This document shows positions 1 through 7,385 of a DNA stretch of 38,162 nucleotides, piece after piece. The stretch's first letter is position 1, and each line of letters opens with the position of its first letter. A program made the translations under genes and the position numbers. The notes under the pieces are model-generated. The model made no database searches, had not been told where the DNA came from, and saw only the letters and a program-made list of their open reading frames with translations. This DNA comes from Minisyncoccota bacterium (GTDB lineage Bacteria > Patescibacteriota > Minisyncoccia > UBA6257): positions 1 to 38,162 of the forward strand of contig JAQVJR010000003.1 of NCBI GenBank assembly GCA_028695015.1. Direction: 5' to 3'.

Positions 1-39
1 AGATATAGTCTATACTACTAGTGATAGTGGAGTAATATG
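1..39 (+). ncRNA. 3' end of a group I-like intron in 23S rRNA (partial)
   Basis: The window opens with AGATATAGTC, which matches the conserved 3' half of the P7 core element (S element) of group I introns. A 6-bp hairpin follows (19-24 region with 25-30: CTACTA/TAGTGG-type pairing) closed by a GUGA tetraloop, as expected for P9. The terminal G at 39 is a good omega-G candidate, because 23S exon sequence resumes at 40. The insertion lies just before the base equivalent to E. coli C2512. The rest of the intron is upstream of the window, so its subgroup and any ORF cannot be judged. Confidence 0.65.
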
Positions 40-61
40 CACCCTATCCTGGGGCTGGAGA
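40..61 (+). rRNA. 23S rRNA micro-exon (about E. coli 2512-2533)
   Basis: These bases include TATCCTGGGGCTGGAG, which aligns with E. coli 23S about 2517-2532 in the peptidyl-transferase domain V. Intron sequence lies on both sides: an S element plus P9 hairpin before it, and a P4-P6-like region plus LAGLIDADG ORF after it. The exon is therefore about 22 nt. The 3' boundary (60 or 61) is uncertain by one or two bases, because the canonical U at a group I 5' splice site is not obvious here. Confidence 0.75.
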
Positions 62-835
62 AAACATACCTTCTCTCCCTAATGGAAACATTAGGGTAAT
101 AAACGAACTCAAAACGGTGAAGGCCTTTTACAGTGAATTATTTTGTGTAAATAAATCTTGATTTATTTGCAGGTCCCAGATATAATTCAATTAATATGCA
201 AAAGGTTAACGCCGTGGGAAAGAAATGTTCTGTAGCTGAAAGAGCTTATTTAGCAGGTCTTCTTGATGGAGATGGTGCTATTATGGCTTGCATTGAAAAA
301 CATTCTGAGAAGAAATTTAAATTTCGTGTCAGAATAGTAATAAAGATAACTCAAAAGAAAAAAAGTGATCTAGAATGGATAAAAAACACTTTTAAGATTG
401 GGTTAATAAAGCAAAATAAATCTGTTGTAGATTGGATAGTCAGAGATCAACAGTCAGCAAAATCTTTATTAAAACTTCTTATTCCTTTTCTAAGGATTAA
501 AAAGAAGCAAGCAGAAATAGCACTAAAAATACTAGATATACGTATTGATTCAAGAACAACACTAATAAAAGCAGCTCATTTAGCAGATTCTTTGTCTCGG
601 TTTAACGTTCGATCCCAAAATCGACGTAAAAACTTTGCTTCAATGATCGAAGAATATTTCTCCCCTAACGACTGAGCTAATTTCTTTGGGGAATGAGGCG
701 AGATAGAAAATAATTCTATAATAATATAGAAACTTAGTTCTATAACACGGTTCGCATCTAAATTCTTAGTGGAGACATTAAGAACAAGGTGAAGGAATAG
801 TCTGATACCTATAGTAATATAGGAAAACAATAGTG
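62..835 (+). ncRNA. Group I-like intron in 23S rRNA with LAGLIDADG ORF
   Basis: Core pieces can be read directly. TTTACA/TGTAAA (P5-like) and AAATAAAT/ATTTATTT (P6-like) occur at about 127-170. AGAC-ATT (about 772-779) can pair with AAT-A-GTCT (796-803) as a bulged P7. CCTATA/TATAGG (808-813/818-823) with a GTAA tetraloop is P9-like. The intron interrupts 23S near E. coli position 2533/2534; the downstream exon resumes at AGGTCCC (836). The endonuclease ORF lies between the P6-like and P7-like parts. Seen: the helices and exon joins. Inferred: self-splicing and the exact ends; omega-G could be 833 or 835. Confidence 0.7.
196..675 (+). CDS. Single-motif LAGLIDADG homing endonuclease (intron-encoded)
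   Basis: 159 aa. Residues 18-29 read YLAGLLDGDGAI, a clear LAGLIDADG helix with the metal-binding acidic residue in the GDG segment. There is only one such motif, so members of this size normally act as homodimers cutting a pseudo-palindromic site at the intron-less rRNA allele. The body is Lys/Arg rich, as expected for a DNA-binding protein. The ORF sits wholly inside the 62-835 intron, and the ATG at 196 is the first in frame. No Shine-Dalgarno sequence precedes it. A maturase role for the same protein is possible but cannot be seen. The gene is expected to be expressed from the rRNA transcript, since no separate promoter is evident. Confidence 0.9.
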   Translation: MQKVNAVGKKCSVAERAYLAGLLDGDGAIMACIEKHSEKKFKFRVRIVIKITQKKKSDLEWIKNTFKIGLIKQNKSVVDWIVRDQQSAKSLLKLLIPFLRIKKKQAEIALKILDIRIDSRTTLIKAAHLADSLSRFNVRSQNRRKNFASMIEEYFSPND

Positions 836-1250
<415 letters not shown>

Positions 1251-1287
1251 TATCTTTAGCGAAAAGAATTTTTTAAAAATATTAAAT

Positions 1288-1398
1288 CTCCCGGTGATTT
1301 AGTTTGGTAGGCTCTACCTGTTCTCATTCCGAACACAGAAGTAAAAATGCCAAACGCCGATGATACTCCTTTTGGGGGAAAGTAGGTTTTGCCGGGGG
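1288..1398 (+). rRNA. rrf: 5S ribosomal RNA
   Basis: The terminal helix pairs CTCCCGGT (1288-1295) with GCCGGGGG (1391-1398). Conserved internal segments TTCCGAACACAGAAGT and CGCCGATGATA match 5S loops B/C and E. Length about 111 nt, slightly short for bacterial 5S. It lies about 40 nt after 23S in the usual rRNA order. The GC-rich 3' strand runs straight into six T residues (1399-1404), which together can act as the rRNA operon terminator. Confidence 0.93.
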
Positions 1399-1429
1399 TT
1401 TTTTATTTTCTCTGGAAAATTATTAAGTT

Positions 1430-1454
1430 TTCATGTTATAATAAAAAACATGAA
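1430..1454 (+). promoter_or_regulatory. Extended -10 promoter with inverted repeat over the start codon
   Basis: TG-T-TATAAT at 1434-1442 is a full extended -10; no good -35 is seen. The expected start of transcription (1449-1450) coincides with the ATG at 1450, giving a leaderless mRNA. A perfect 8-bp inverted repeat, TTCATGTT (1430-1437) and AACATGAA (1447-1454), flanks the -10 and includes the start codon. It could be an operator. The base matches are seen; the function is inferred. Confidence 0.5.
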
Positions 1455-2802
1455 TAAAAGGATAATAAAACAAATAATAATTGCTTTAATAACCTTAGGA
1501 ATTTTTTCTCTTATTGGTGGAGGTATTTATTTAGTTCATCGTCCAGAAGCCACTTGTTTTGATGGTGTTCAAAACCAAGGCGAAGAAGGGATTGATTGTG
1601 GCGGCCCTTGTATCTCTTGTGAATTAAAATATGACCCGCCAATTTTTGTTTCTGAGGATCCCATAATACTTATTAATGAGAATAATAGGATTGATGTTTT
1701 GTTTAAGCTTATAAACCTAAGTGAAGATTGGGGAGCAAAACATCTGTCTTATAAAGTAATTTTCAAAGGTGATAATGAAGCTAAACAGGAGTTTATAAAA
1801 TCTGGTTTTATCTTACCTCATGAAACTAGGTATTTTTTAGCTTCTAATCTTGTTCTTGGTTTTCAACCAACAAATGTTGATATTGAAATTATTAAAGAAG
1901 AAGTTAATTGGGCTCAACCACCTGAAGGAGTTAATTTAGATTTAGGAGATCCTTTTATTTCCAGTAGTGTTAAGATGGTAAAACCAGAAACAATATCAGG
2001 CATGGCTTATAATGTTTATACTTTTACTAAAACCTTGGTACCAGGAATGGAAGATGCTGAAGTTTTTAATCTTCAGAAAGTACTTAGCCTAGATCCTACG
2101 GTGTATTCAGCTGGAGAAATTACTGGCTATTATGGAAAATTAACAGAAGCTGCAGTAATGAAATTTCAAAAGAAATATGGTATTAGGGTTACTGGTGAAG
2201 TTGGTCCTCAAACTAGAGCTAAATTACATGAACTTTATGGACCTCAAGGTAGTCAGAAATTCACCTATATTTTTACTCTTAACTTGAAAAAAGGAGATAA
2301 AGGAGATGAGGTTTTGAATTTGCAAAAAGCTTTGTTATTAGACTCTACAGTTTCTCCTATTGGTTCAATTACTGGTAATTTTGATTCAATTACAGAAAAA
2401 GCTTTAGAAGATTTTCAATTAAAGCATGGATTAAGTGTTACTGGAGAAGTAGATGCTAATACCAGAGCTAAATTAAATGAAATCTTTGGTAATTCTCAAG
2501 GCTCAGTTCAATTGCCAACAGATCAATTTGAAGCTTATGAAGCTAGTTTAGAAGTGAAAGGTGATATTTTTAATGAAACCCCTTATAACTGGCGCCAAGG
2601 AGAGATATTGGTGATTTTATGCGATAAAGATAAAAAGCCCATTTCTGTTGGAATGACTGTGTTAGAAGGTATTCACTCTAAACAAACCCAATCTTTTGTT
2701 ATACGATGGCGAGAAGAATTACCTGAGGGAATTACCATTTGTGAAAAACCAGTTATTAATATCAATATCTTAGAAGAAGAAAACGCTTTCTTAATGCCTT
2801 AG
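1450..2802 (+). CDS. Membrane-anchored protein with two peptidoglycan-binding domains
   Basis: 450 aa from the ATG at 1450. Longer readings upstream would start inside the 5S gene and are rejected. Residues about 6-27 form one hydrophobic N-terminal helix (signal anchor). Then comes a Cys-rich segment, CFDGVQNQGEEGIDCGGPC, likely disulfide-bonded or metal-binding outside the cell. Two PG_binding_1-type repeats lie at about 198-263 and 282-347; each has the EVxNLQK start, ITGxxxxxTE turn and VTGEV...TRAKL end. The C-terminal ~90 residues look like a beta domain. The next gene (FtsW/RodA family) begins 1 nt after its stop, so a role in envelope assembly is likely. No catalytic domain is visible, so it probably positions or scaffolds on the wall. 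Confidence 0.75.
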   Translation: MNKRIIKQIIIALITLGIFSLIGGGIYLVHRPEATCFDGVQNQGEEGIDCGGPCISCELKYDPPIFVSEDPIILINENNRIDVLFKLINLSEDWGAKHLSYKVIFKGDNEAKQEFIKSGFILPHETRYFLASNLVLGFQPTNVDIEIIKEEVNWAQPPEGVNLDLGDPFISSSVKMVKPETISGMAYNVYTFTKTLVPGMEDAEVFNLQKVLSLDPTVYSAGEITGYYGKLTEAAVMKFQKKYGIRVTGEVGPQTRAKLHELYGPQGSQKFTYIFTLNLKKGDKGDEVLNLQKALLLDSTVSPIGSITGNFDSITEKALEDFQLKHGLSVTGEVDANTRAKLNEIFGNSQGSVQLPTDQFEAYEASLEVKGDIFNETPYNWRQGEILVILCDKDKKPISVGMTVLEGIHSKQTQSFVIRWREELPEGITICEKPVININILEEENAFLMP

Positions 2803-2803
2803 T

Positions 2804-3880
2804 ATGTTTAAATCTGATTCTGTTTTATTTCTAGCCTTATTTATTTTAATTACCTTAGGGCTGTTGGTTCTTTGGAGCATTTCTTTCCAAGACCAGCCTT
2901 CTTTTTTATCTGTTAAAAAACAATTAATATTCTTAGGTATTAGTATTGGTTTTTTTATTGTTTTTTCTTTATTAGATTGGCGTATTTTTAATAATTCTTC
3001 TTTAATTCTTTTTTTATATTTCTTATCTCTGGGTTTATTGGTTTTAGTTTTATTTATTGGTGATAAAAGCTCTGGTTCTGCTGGTTGGTTTAATTTTGGA
3101 TTTTTTAGTTTTCAACCTGTAGAAGTGGCTAAAATTGCTTTGCTTTTGGTTTTGGCTAAATATTTATCTTCTCGTCATTTGGAAATTTGGCAATGGCAAC
3201 ATCTTTTAGTATCTGGGTTTTTTGCTTTAATTCCTTTTTGTTTAACAGCTATTCAGCCAGATTTAGGTGGCGCTTTAAGTTTTTTTATCATCTGGTTAGG
3301 TTTAGTGCTTATTAGTGGTATTAGAATTAAACAAATTATTCTTTTATTAATTGTTTTCTCTTTAGTAGGTGGTCTAGCTTGGGGGTTTTTATTAGAACCA
3401 TATCAACGTTCAAGAATTCTTAGTTTTTTAAATCCAGAAGAGGATCTATTAGGTGCTGGGTATAATCGGGAACAAGCCTTAATAGCTATTGGTTCTGGAG
3501 GTATTTTTGGTAAAGGACTGGGTTGGGGTTCTCAAACTCATTTGAGGTTTTTACCTTTATCTAAAACTGATTTTATCTTTGCTTCTTTAGCAGAATCCTT
3601 AGGTTTAATAGGGGTTTCCATTCTTTTAATTTGTTTTGTTGTTATCTTCCAACGTTTAATTGTTTGGGCTAATATTTTTTCTTATAACTTTTGTAAACTT
3701 TTTACTGTTGGTTTTACAATTAAGTTATTGTTTGGGGCTTTTATTAATTTGGGTATGAATTTAGGCTTATTGCCTATTATTGGCATTGCCTTACCTTTTA
3801 TTTCTATGGGTGGCTCTCATCTATTAGCAGAATTTATTGGTTTGGGAATAATTAACAGTATGATTCTTCATCAAGCTTAA
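2804..3880 (+). CDS. rodA: FtsW/RodA/SpoVE family peptidoglycan glycosyltransferase
   Basis: 358 aa, about ten hydrophobic segments, the usual size for RodA/FtsW. These SEDS proteins polymerise lipid II into glycan strands together with a class B PBP. Signatures seen: FQPVEVAKIALLL, QPDLGGAL, RILSFLNPEEDLLGAGYN, ALIAIGSGGIFGKGLGWG and FLPLSKTDFIFA, whose Asp matches the proposed catalytic Asp of the family, and the closing PFISMGGSHLL. The Glu normally following FLP is Leu here, a minor change. The LNPEED.LGAGYN wording is closer to RodA than FtsW, but the split is not certain. No PBP partner is in the window. Confidence 0.88.
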   Translation: MFKSDSVLFLALFILITLGLLVLWSISFQDQPSFLSVKKQLIFLGISIGFFIVFSLLDWRIFNNSSLILFLYFLSLGLLVLVLFIGDKSSGSAGWFNFGFFSFQPVEVAKIALLLVLAKYLSSRHLEIWQWQHLLVSGFFALIPFCLTAIQPDLGGALSFFIIWLGLVLISGIRIKQIILLLIVFSLVGGLAWGFLLEPYQRSRILSFLNPEEDLLGAGYNREQALIAIGSGGIFGKGLGWGSQTHLRFLPLSKTDFIFASLAESLGLIGVSILLICFVVIFQRLIVWANIFSYNFCKLFTVGFTIKLLFGAFINLGMNLGLLPIIGIALPFISMGGSHLLAEFIGLGIINSMILHQA

Positions 3881-3889
3881 TATTTCTTT

Positions 3890-4948
3890 ATGTATAAACA
3901 TCTGATAAAAATTATAATATTTATTATTGTCAGCCTGAGTGTTTTGTTTTTTTATCAATCAATCAGTCAGCCTCTTTCTTGTGAAACAAGTTGTAATTTT
4001 ACAATTACTAAAGGAGAAAATTTAAGAAATATTGCTAATCGTTTGGAAATGGAAAACTTCATTTCTTCTTCGATGATCTTTCAAATCTATTTTAAACTTA
4101 AAGGAGGGGAAAGAGATATTAAAGCTGGGGATTATTGTTTTGATATGCCAGTATCTATTAAAGATGTTTATAATATTATTACTAGCAAACAATCAGCTCA
4201 AAACAATCATTTCTTAATTGCTGAGGGAGAAACTCTTTTAGAAATAGAAGAAAATTTAAAAGAAAAAGGATTAATCGATAAAGATTCTTCTTTGAAAAAA
4301 TGGCAATTAAGGGATTTCTTTGATTTATTAGGCATTAATGAATCACAACCAATTAATTTTGGTATTTTTTCTAAAATGTCTCCTGATGTTTCTTTAGAAG
4401 GGTTTTTATATCCTGATTCTTATCATTTACCCCAAGGATTAACAGAAAAAGAAATTCTTTCTATTTTTATTAAGAATTTTGTTTCTAAGGTTTATAATGA
4501 CTTAAGTAAGGTAATAGAAACTAATTTATCTTTAAATATTAATGGAAAAACAAGAGATTTTTATAATATTCTAATTATGGCTTCTTTATTAGAAAAAGAA
4601 GTTTTATGTTTTGAAGAAAAACAAATGGTGGCTGATATATTATGGCGGAGATTAGATGATGAATTTTTGCTTCAAGTAGATGCCACTATTTGTTATGCTC
4701 AATATGAATCATTTAAAAAATGTTCTTTAAATCGTGATTTATTTAAATTAGATTCTCCTTATAACACTTATCTGTATAAAGGCTTACCACCAACGCCAAT
4801 TAATAATCCAGGCATAGAATCATTAAAAGCTGTTTTACAACCTAAGGCAAATAATTATTGGTATTATTTAACTGATAGAAGTACTGGTGATACTGTTTTT
4901 TCAGAAAATTATGATGATCATCTAGAAGCTAGGGAAAAATATTTTTAA
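3890..4948 (+). CDS. mltG: MltG-type endolytic murein transglycosylase
   Basis: 352 aa. One N-terminal membrane helix (about 5-24) is followed by a LysM-like segment (ITKGENLRNIANRL, about 39-52) and the YceG/MltG catalytic domain. The key motif ASLLEKEV has the catalytic Glu at about residue 235; EGFLYPDSYHLPQG (170-183) and YNTYLYKGLPPTPINNPG are family hallmarks. MltG cuts nascent glycan strands in the periplasmic or outer space and so sets strand length. It sits 9 nt after the FtsW/RodA gene, a natural synthesis-plus-termination pair. Four Cys residues at 31, 35, 83 and 240 may form disulfides. Confidence 0.93.
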   Translation: MYKHLIKIIIFIIVSLSVLFFYQSISQPLSCETSCNFTITKGENLRNIANRLEMENFISSSMIFQIYFKLKGGERDIKAGDYCFDMPVSIKDVYNIITSKQSAQNNHFLIAEGETLLEIEENLKEKGLIDKDSSLKKWQLRDFFDLLGINESQPINFGIFSKMSPDVSLEGFLYPDSYHLPQGLTEKEILSIFIKNFVSKVYNDLSKVIETNLSLNINGKTRDFYNILIMASLLEKEVLCFEEKQMVADILWRRLDDEFLLQVDATICYAQYESFKKCSLNRDLFKLDSPYNTYLYKGLPPTPINNPGIESLKAVLQPKANNYWYYLTDRSTGDTVFSENYDDHLEAREKYF

Positions 4949-4960
4949 AAAATATTACAC

Positions 4961-5015
4961 TTGACAAGAAAATTTTATAGATATACTATGATAATATACA
5001 GATTTGTATATTATC
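4961..5015 (+). promoter_or_regulatory. AbiE-type operon promoter with 11-bp inverted-repeat operator
   Basis: A perfect -35 TTGACA (4961-4966) is followed by -10 candidates TATACT (4982-4987, 15-bp spacing) or TATGAT (4987-4992, 20-bp spacing). A perfect inverted repeat, GATAATATACA (4990-5000) and TGTATATTATC (5005-5015) with a 4-nt spacer, covers the expected transcription start and lies 12 nt before the ATG at 5028. AbiEi-family antitoxins are known to bind promoter inverted repeats and repress their own operon, so this is the probable operator. Confidence 0.7.
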
Positions 5016-5027
5016 ACTTGGAATTAT

Positions 5028-5594
5028 ATGAATAATGCAGAACGTTTAGCCATATTAAATAAAACAAATAAAACAACTTTTTCAGCAAAGTTTCTAATTG
5101 ATATTTGGAAAGTTAAAAAAGAATCCTTTGGTGTTATAGTAAAAAGAATGGTAGATAAAGGATTATTATTTAGAATAGCTAGGGGATATTATAGTTTGAA
5201 AGAAGATTTTAATATTTATGAATTAGCAAATACTGTTATTACTCCCTCATATATTTCTTTTAATAGTGCTCTTGTTTATCATGGTGTAGCTTTTCAGGCT
5301 AGTAAAGAAATAGAATCAGCTGCTTTAATTAATTACAAAAGAGAAATGGCTGGTTATATTTTAAAATATTTTGTACTTAAAAAAGAATTATTACTGAATT
5401 CAGAAGGGATTATTCATTTGGAAAATTTTATTATAGCTACTCCTGAAAGAGCTATCTTAGATTGTTTGTATTTAAATATGTTTCCTAATATTGATAATAT
5501 AGAGAAGGTTAATAAATTACGATTAGGGAATTTATTAAAATATTACCCACAATCAGTAAAGAATAAAATTAAAGATTTATTCAATATTTCTTGA
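5028..5594 (+). CDS. AbiEi-type antitoxin / transcriptional regulator
   Basis: 188 aa from the ATG at 5028. A TTG at 5004 in the same frame lies inside the operator and is less likely. The N-terminal ~65 residues fit a winged helix (KFLIDIWKVKKESFGVIVKRMVDKG, then a wing ending GYYSL). The rest carries the AbiEi-like segment YISFNSALVYHGV and ATPERAILDCLYL. In AbiE systems this protein represses the operon and counters the nucleotidyltransferase toxin without direct binding (type IV). It is followed after 3 nt by the AbiEii-like gene. The family call rests on motif recall and gene order; pairwise identity is unknown. Confidence 0.78.
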   Translation: MNNAERLAILNKTNKTTFSAKFLIDIWKVKKESFGVIVKRMVDKGLLFRIARGYYSLKEDFNIYELANTVITPSYISFNSALVYHGVAFQASKEIESAALINYKREMAGYILKYFVLKKELLLNSEGIIHLENFIIATPERAILDCLYLNMFPNIDNIEKVNKLRLGNLLKYYPQSVKNKIKDLFNIS

Positions 5595-5597
5595 TTT

Positions 5598-6296
5598 ATG
5601 ACTCAAAAAGGATTTCCTGCTGAAAAGCATAAAAGAATTCTTACAGGGGTTTTATTAGATATATTTAAATACCTAGATGGCAAAATTGCTTTTAAGGGAG
5701 GTACTGCTGCTATGTTATTTTATGGATTACCTCGGCTTTCTTTAGATTTAGATTTTGATGTTATAAAAGATTTAGATTCAGAAGATATAGACAGGATAAA
5801 GATAGTTATTGAAAAATATGGCCGGATTAAAGATTTTTATAATAAAAGGTATGCTTTGTTTTTCTTATTAGATTATGAATTAAATGCTCCTAATATTAAG
5901 CTAGAATTTAGCAAAAGGAAATGGAAAAATAATAACTATGTAACTCACTGGCTTTCTGGGACTGAGGTGAAAATTGTCGATATTCCAACCATGGTTACTC
6001 ATAAAATAATAGCTTTGACTGATAGAAAAGTGCCTGTTGCTCGTGATTTATTTGATGTTTACTATTTTTTGAATAAAGGGTATTCTATTAATCCTGAATT
6101 ATTAAAAGAGAGGATTAATAAATCCCAGAAAGAATATTTAAATGATTTAATTAAGTTTATAGAGAGAAATTATAATTCAAAAAATGTTTTACAGGGCATA
6201 GGTGAATTAGTTAATGAAAAAGAAAAAGAATGGTTAAGAAAAAACTTAGTTACAGAAAGTATAAAAGAAATAAAGAAATACCTAGAGAAATATTAA
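5598..6296 (+). CDS. AbiEii/AbiGii-type nucleotidyltransferase toxin
   Basis: 232 aa. FKGGTAAMLFYGLPRLSLDLDFDV contains the family pattern: GGT at 34-36, then S48-x-D50-x-D52, the metal-binding pair of a DNA polymerase beta fold. A later KIIALTDRKVPVARDLFDVYYF segment matches the AbiEii motif with Lys and two Asp. Related toxins transfer nucleotides to RNA (tRNA acceptor ends in characterised cases) and stop growth. It is in one operon with the AbiEi-like gene. The likely role is phage abortive infection or plasmid/locus stabilisation; the target here is unknown. All catalytic acids are present, so it looks intact. Confidence 0.85.
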   Translation: MTQKGFPAEKHKRILTGVLLDIFKYLDGKIAFKGGTAAMLFYGLPRLSLDLDFDVIKDLDSEDIDRIKIVIEKYGRIKDFYNKRYALFFLLDYELNAPNIKLEFSKRKWKNNNYVTHWLSGTEVKIVDIPTMVTHKIIALTDRKVPVARDLFDVYYFLNKGYSINPELLKERINKSQKEYLNDLIKFIERNYNSKNVLQGIGELVNEKEKEWLRKNLVTESIKEIKKYLEKY

Positions 6297-6302
6297 TAAA
6301 TT

Positions 6303-7385
6303 ATGAAAGTTTTTATTATATTAGGCACTCGTCCAGAGATTATAAAAATGTCTCCGGTTATCAGAGCTTGTCAGGAAAACAAGGTAAATTTTGCTATTTT
6401 ACATACTAATCAACATTATTCTCAGAATTTAGATAAAATATTCTTTAAAGAATTAAATTTATCTCAACCAAGATATAATTTAAATGTTGGTTCTGGTACT
6501 CATGCTGAGCAAACAGCTAAAATCCTTGTTAGTATAGAGAAGATTTTATTAAAAGAAAAACCAGATATTGTTTTAGTTCAAGGAGATACTAATACAGTTT
6601 TAGCTGGTGCTTTGGCTGCTGCTAAAATCCATATTAAAGTAGGCCATATTGAAGCTGGGTTAAGGTCTTATTTTAGAGAAATGCCAGAAGAAATTAATAG
6701 AATTTTAGCTGACCATTGTTCTGATTTGCTTTTTGCACCAACAAAAAAAGCAAAGGAAATTCTTTTAAAAGAAGGTATTTCTAATAAAAATATATTTGTT
6801 ACTGGTAATACAATAGTAGATGCTGTTTTTCAAAATATGAAACTAGCTGAACAAAGATCAAAGATTTTAAAAAAATTAAATCTTCAAAAAAATCAATATT
6901 TTCTAATAACAGCTCATCGGGCAGAAAACGTTGATAATCAAGAAAGATTAAAAGGGATTTTAAAAGGAATAGAAATGATTAATAAGGAGTTTTCTTTACC
7001 TGTTATTTATCCTATTCATCCTAGAACTAGAAAAATGTTAAAAGAATTTAAATTATCAATTCCTAAAAATATTAAATTAATAGAGCCTTTAGGCTATTTA
7101 GATTTTCTTCTGCTTCAAAAAAATGCTAAACTAATTTTGACTGATTCTGGGGGCATTCAAGAAGAAGCTTGTATTATGAAAGTGCCTTGTATTACCTTAA
7201 GAGATAATACAGAAAGACCAGAAACCCTAATAATTAAAAGTAATATTTTAGCAGGTACTAATCCTGAAAAAATATTAAAATCAGCTAAAAAAATACTCAA
7301 TTCTAAAAGACAATGGAAAAATCCATTTGGAAATGGCTTAGCTGGAGAAAAAATCATTAAGATTATTAAAAAAAGTATACAATGA
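6303..7385 (+). CDS. wecB: UDP-N-acetylglucosamine 2-epimerase (non-hydrolysing)
   Basis: 360 aa, full family length. It interconverts UDP-GlcNAc and UDP-ManNAc in the cytoplasm, feeding ManNAc-type sugars into surface glycans. Motifs seen: LGTRPEIIKMSPVI at the N-terminus, QGDTNTVLAGALAA, HIEAGLRS, the RxMPEEINRxLxDH segment, TGNTIVDAV, TAHRAENVD, PIHPRTRK and LTDSGGIQEEA with LRDNTERPE. No residue of the conserved signatures is missing. It is the first gene of the glycan locus and overlaps the next gene by 4 nt (ATGA). The UDP-ManNAc dehydrogenase WecC is not in the window. Confidence 0.95.
   Translation: MKVFIILGTRPEIIKMSPVIRACQENKVNFAILHTNQHYSQNLDKIFFKELNLSQPRYNLNVGSGTHAEQTAKILVSIEKILLKEKPDIVLVQGDTNTVLAGALAAAKIHIKVGHIEAGLRSYFREMPEEINRILADHCSDLLFAPTKKAKEILLKEGISNKNIFVTGNTIVDAVFQNMKLAEQRSKILKKLNLQKNQYFLITAHRAENVDNQERLKGILKGIEMINKEFSLPVIYPIHPRTRKMLKEFKLSIPKNIKLIEPLGYLDFLLLQKNAKLILTDSGGIQEEACIMKVPCITLRDNTERPETLIIKSNILAGTNPEKILKSAKKILNSKRQWKNPFGNGLAGEKIIKIIKKSIQ

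Noticed and set aside
1360-1449. Longer start for the peptidoglycan-binding protein
   Set aside because: The extra residues would be encoded by the 3' third of 5S rRNA; the ATG at 1450 has a membrane helix right after it and a promoter at the right distance.
7157-7357. Minus-strand open frame inside wecB
   Set aside because: It is antisense to conserved epimerase motifs and has no recognisable features; the same holds for the other antisense frames at 7829-8089, 9172-9390, 9699-9896, 10881-11105, 11374-11679, 11944-12210, 15399-15695, 16602-16832, 33299-33511, 36395-36613 and 37217-37465.
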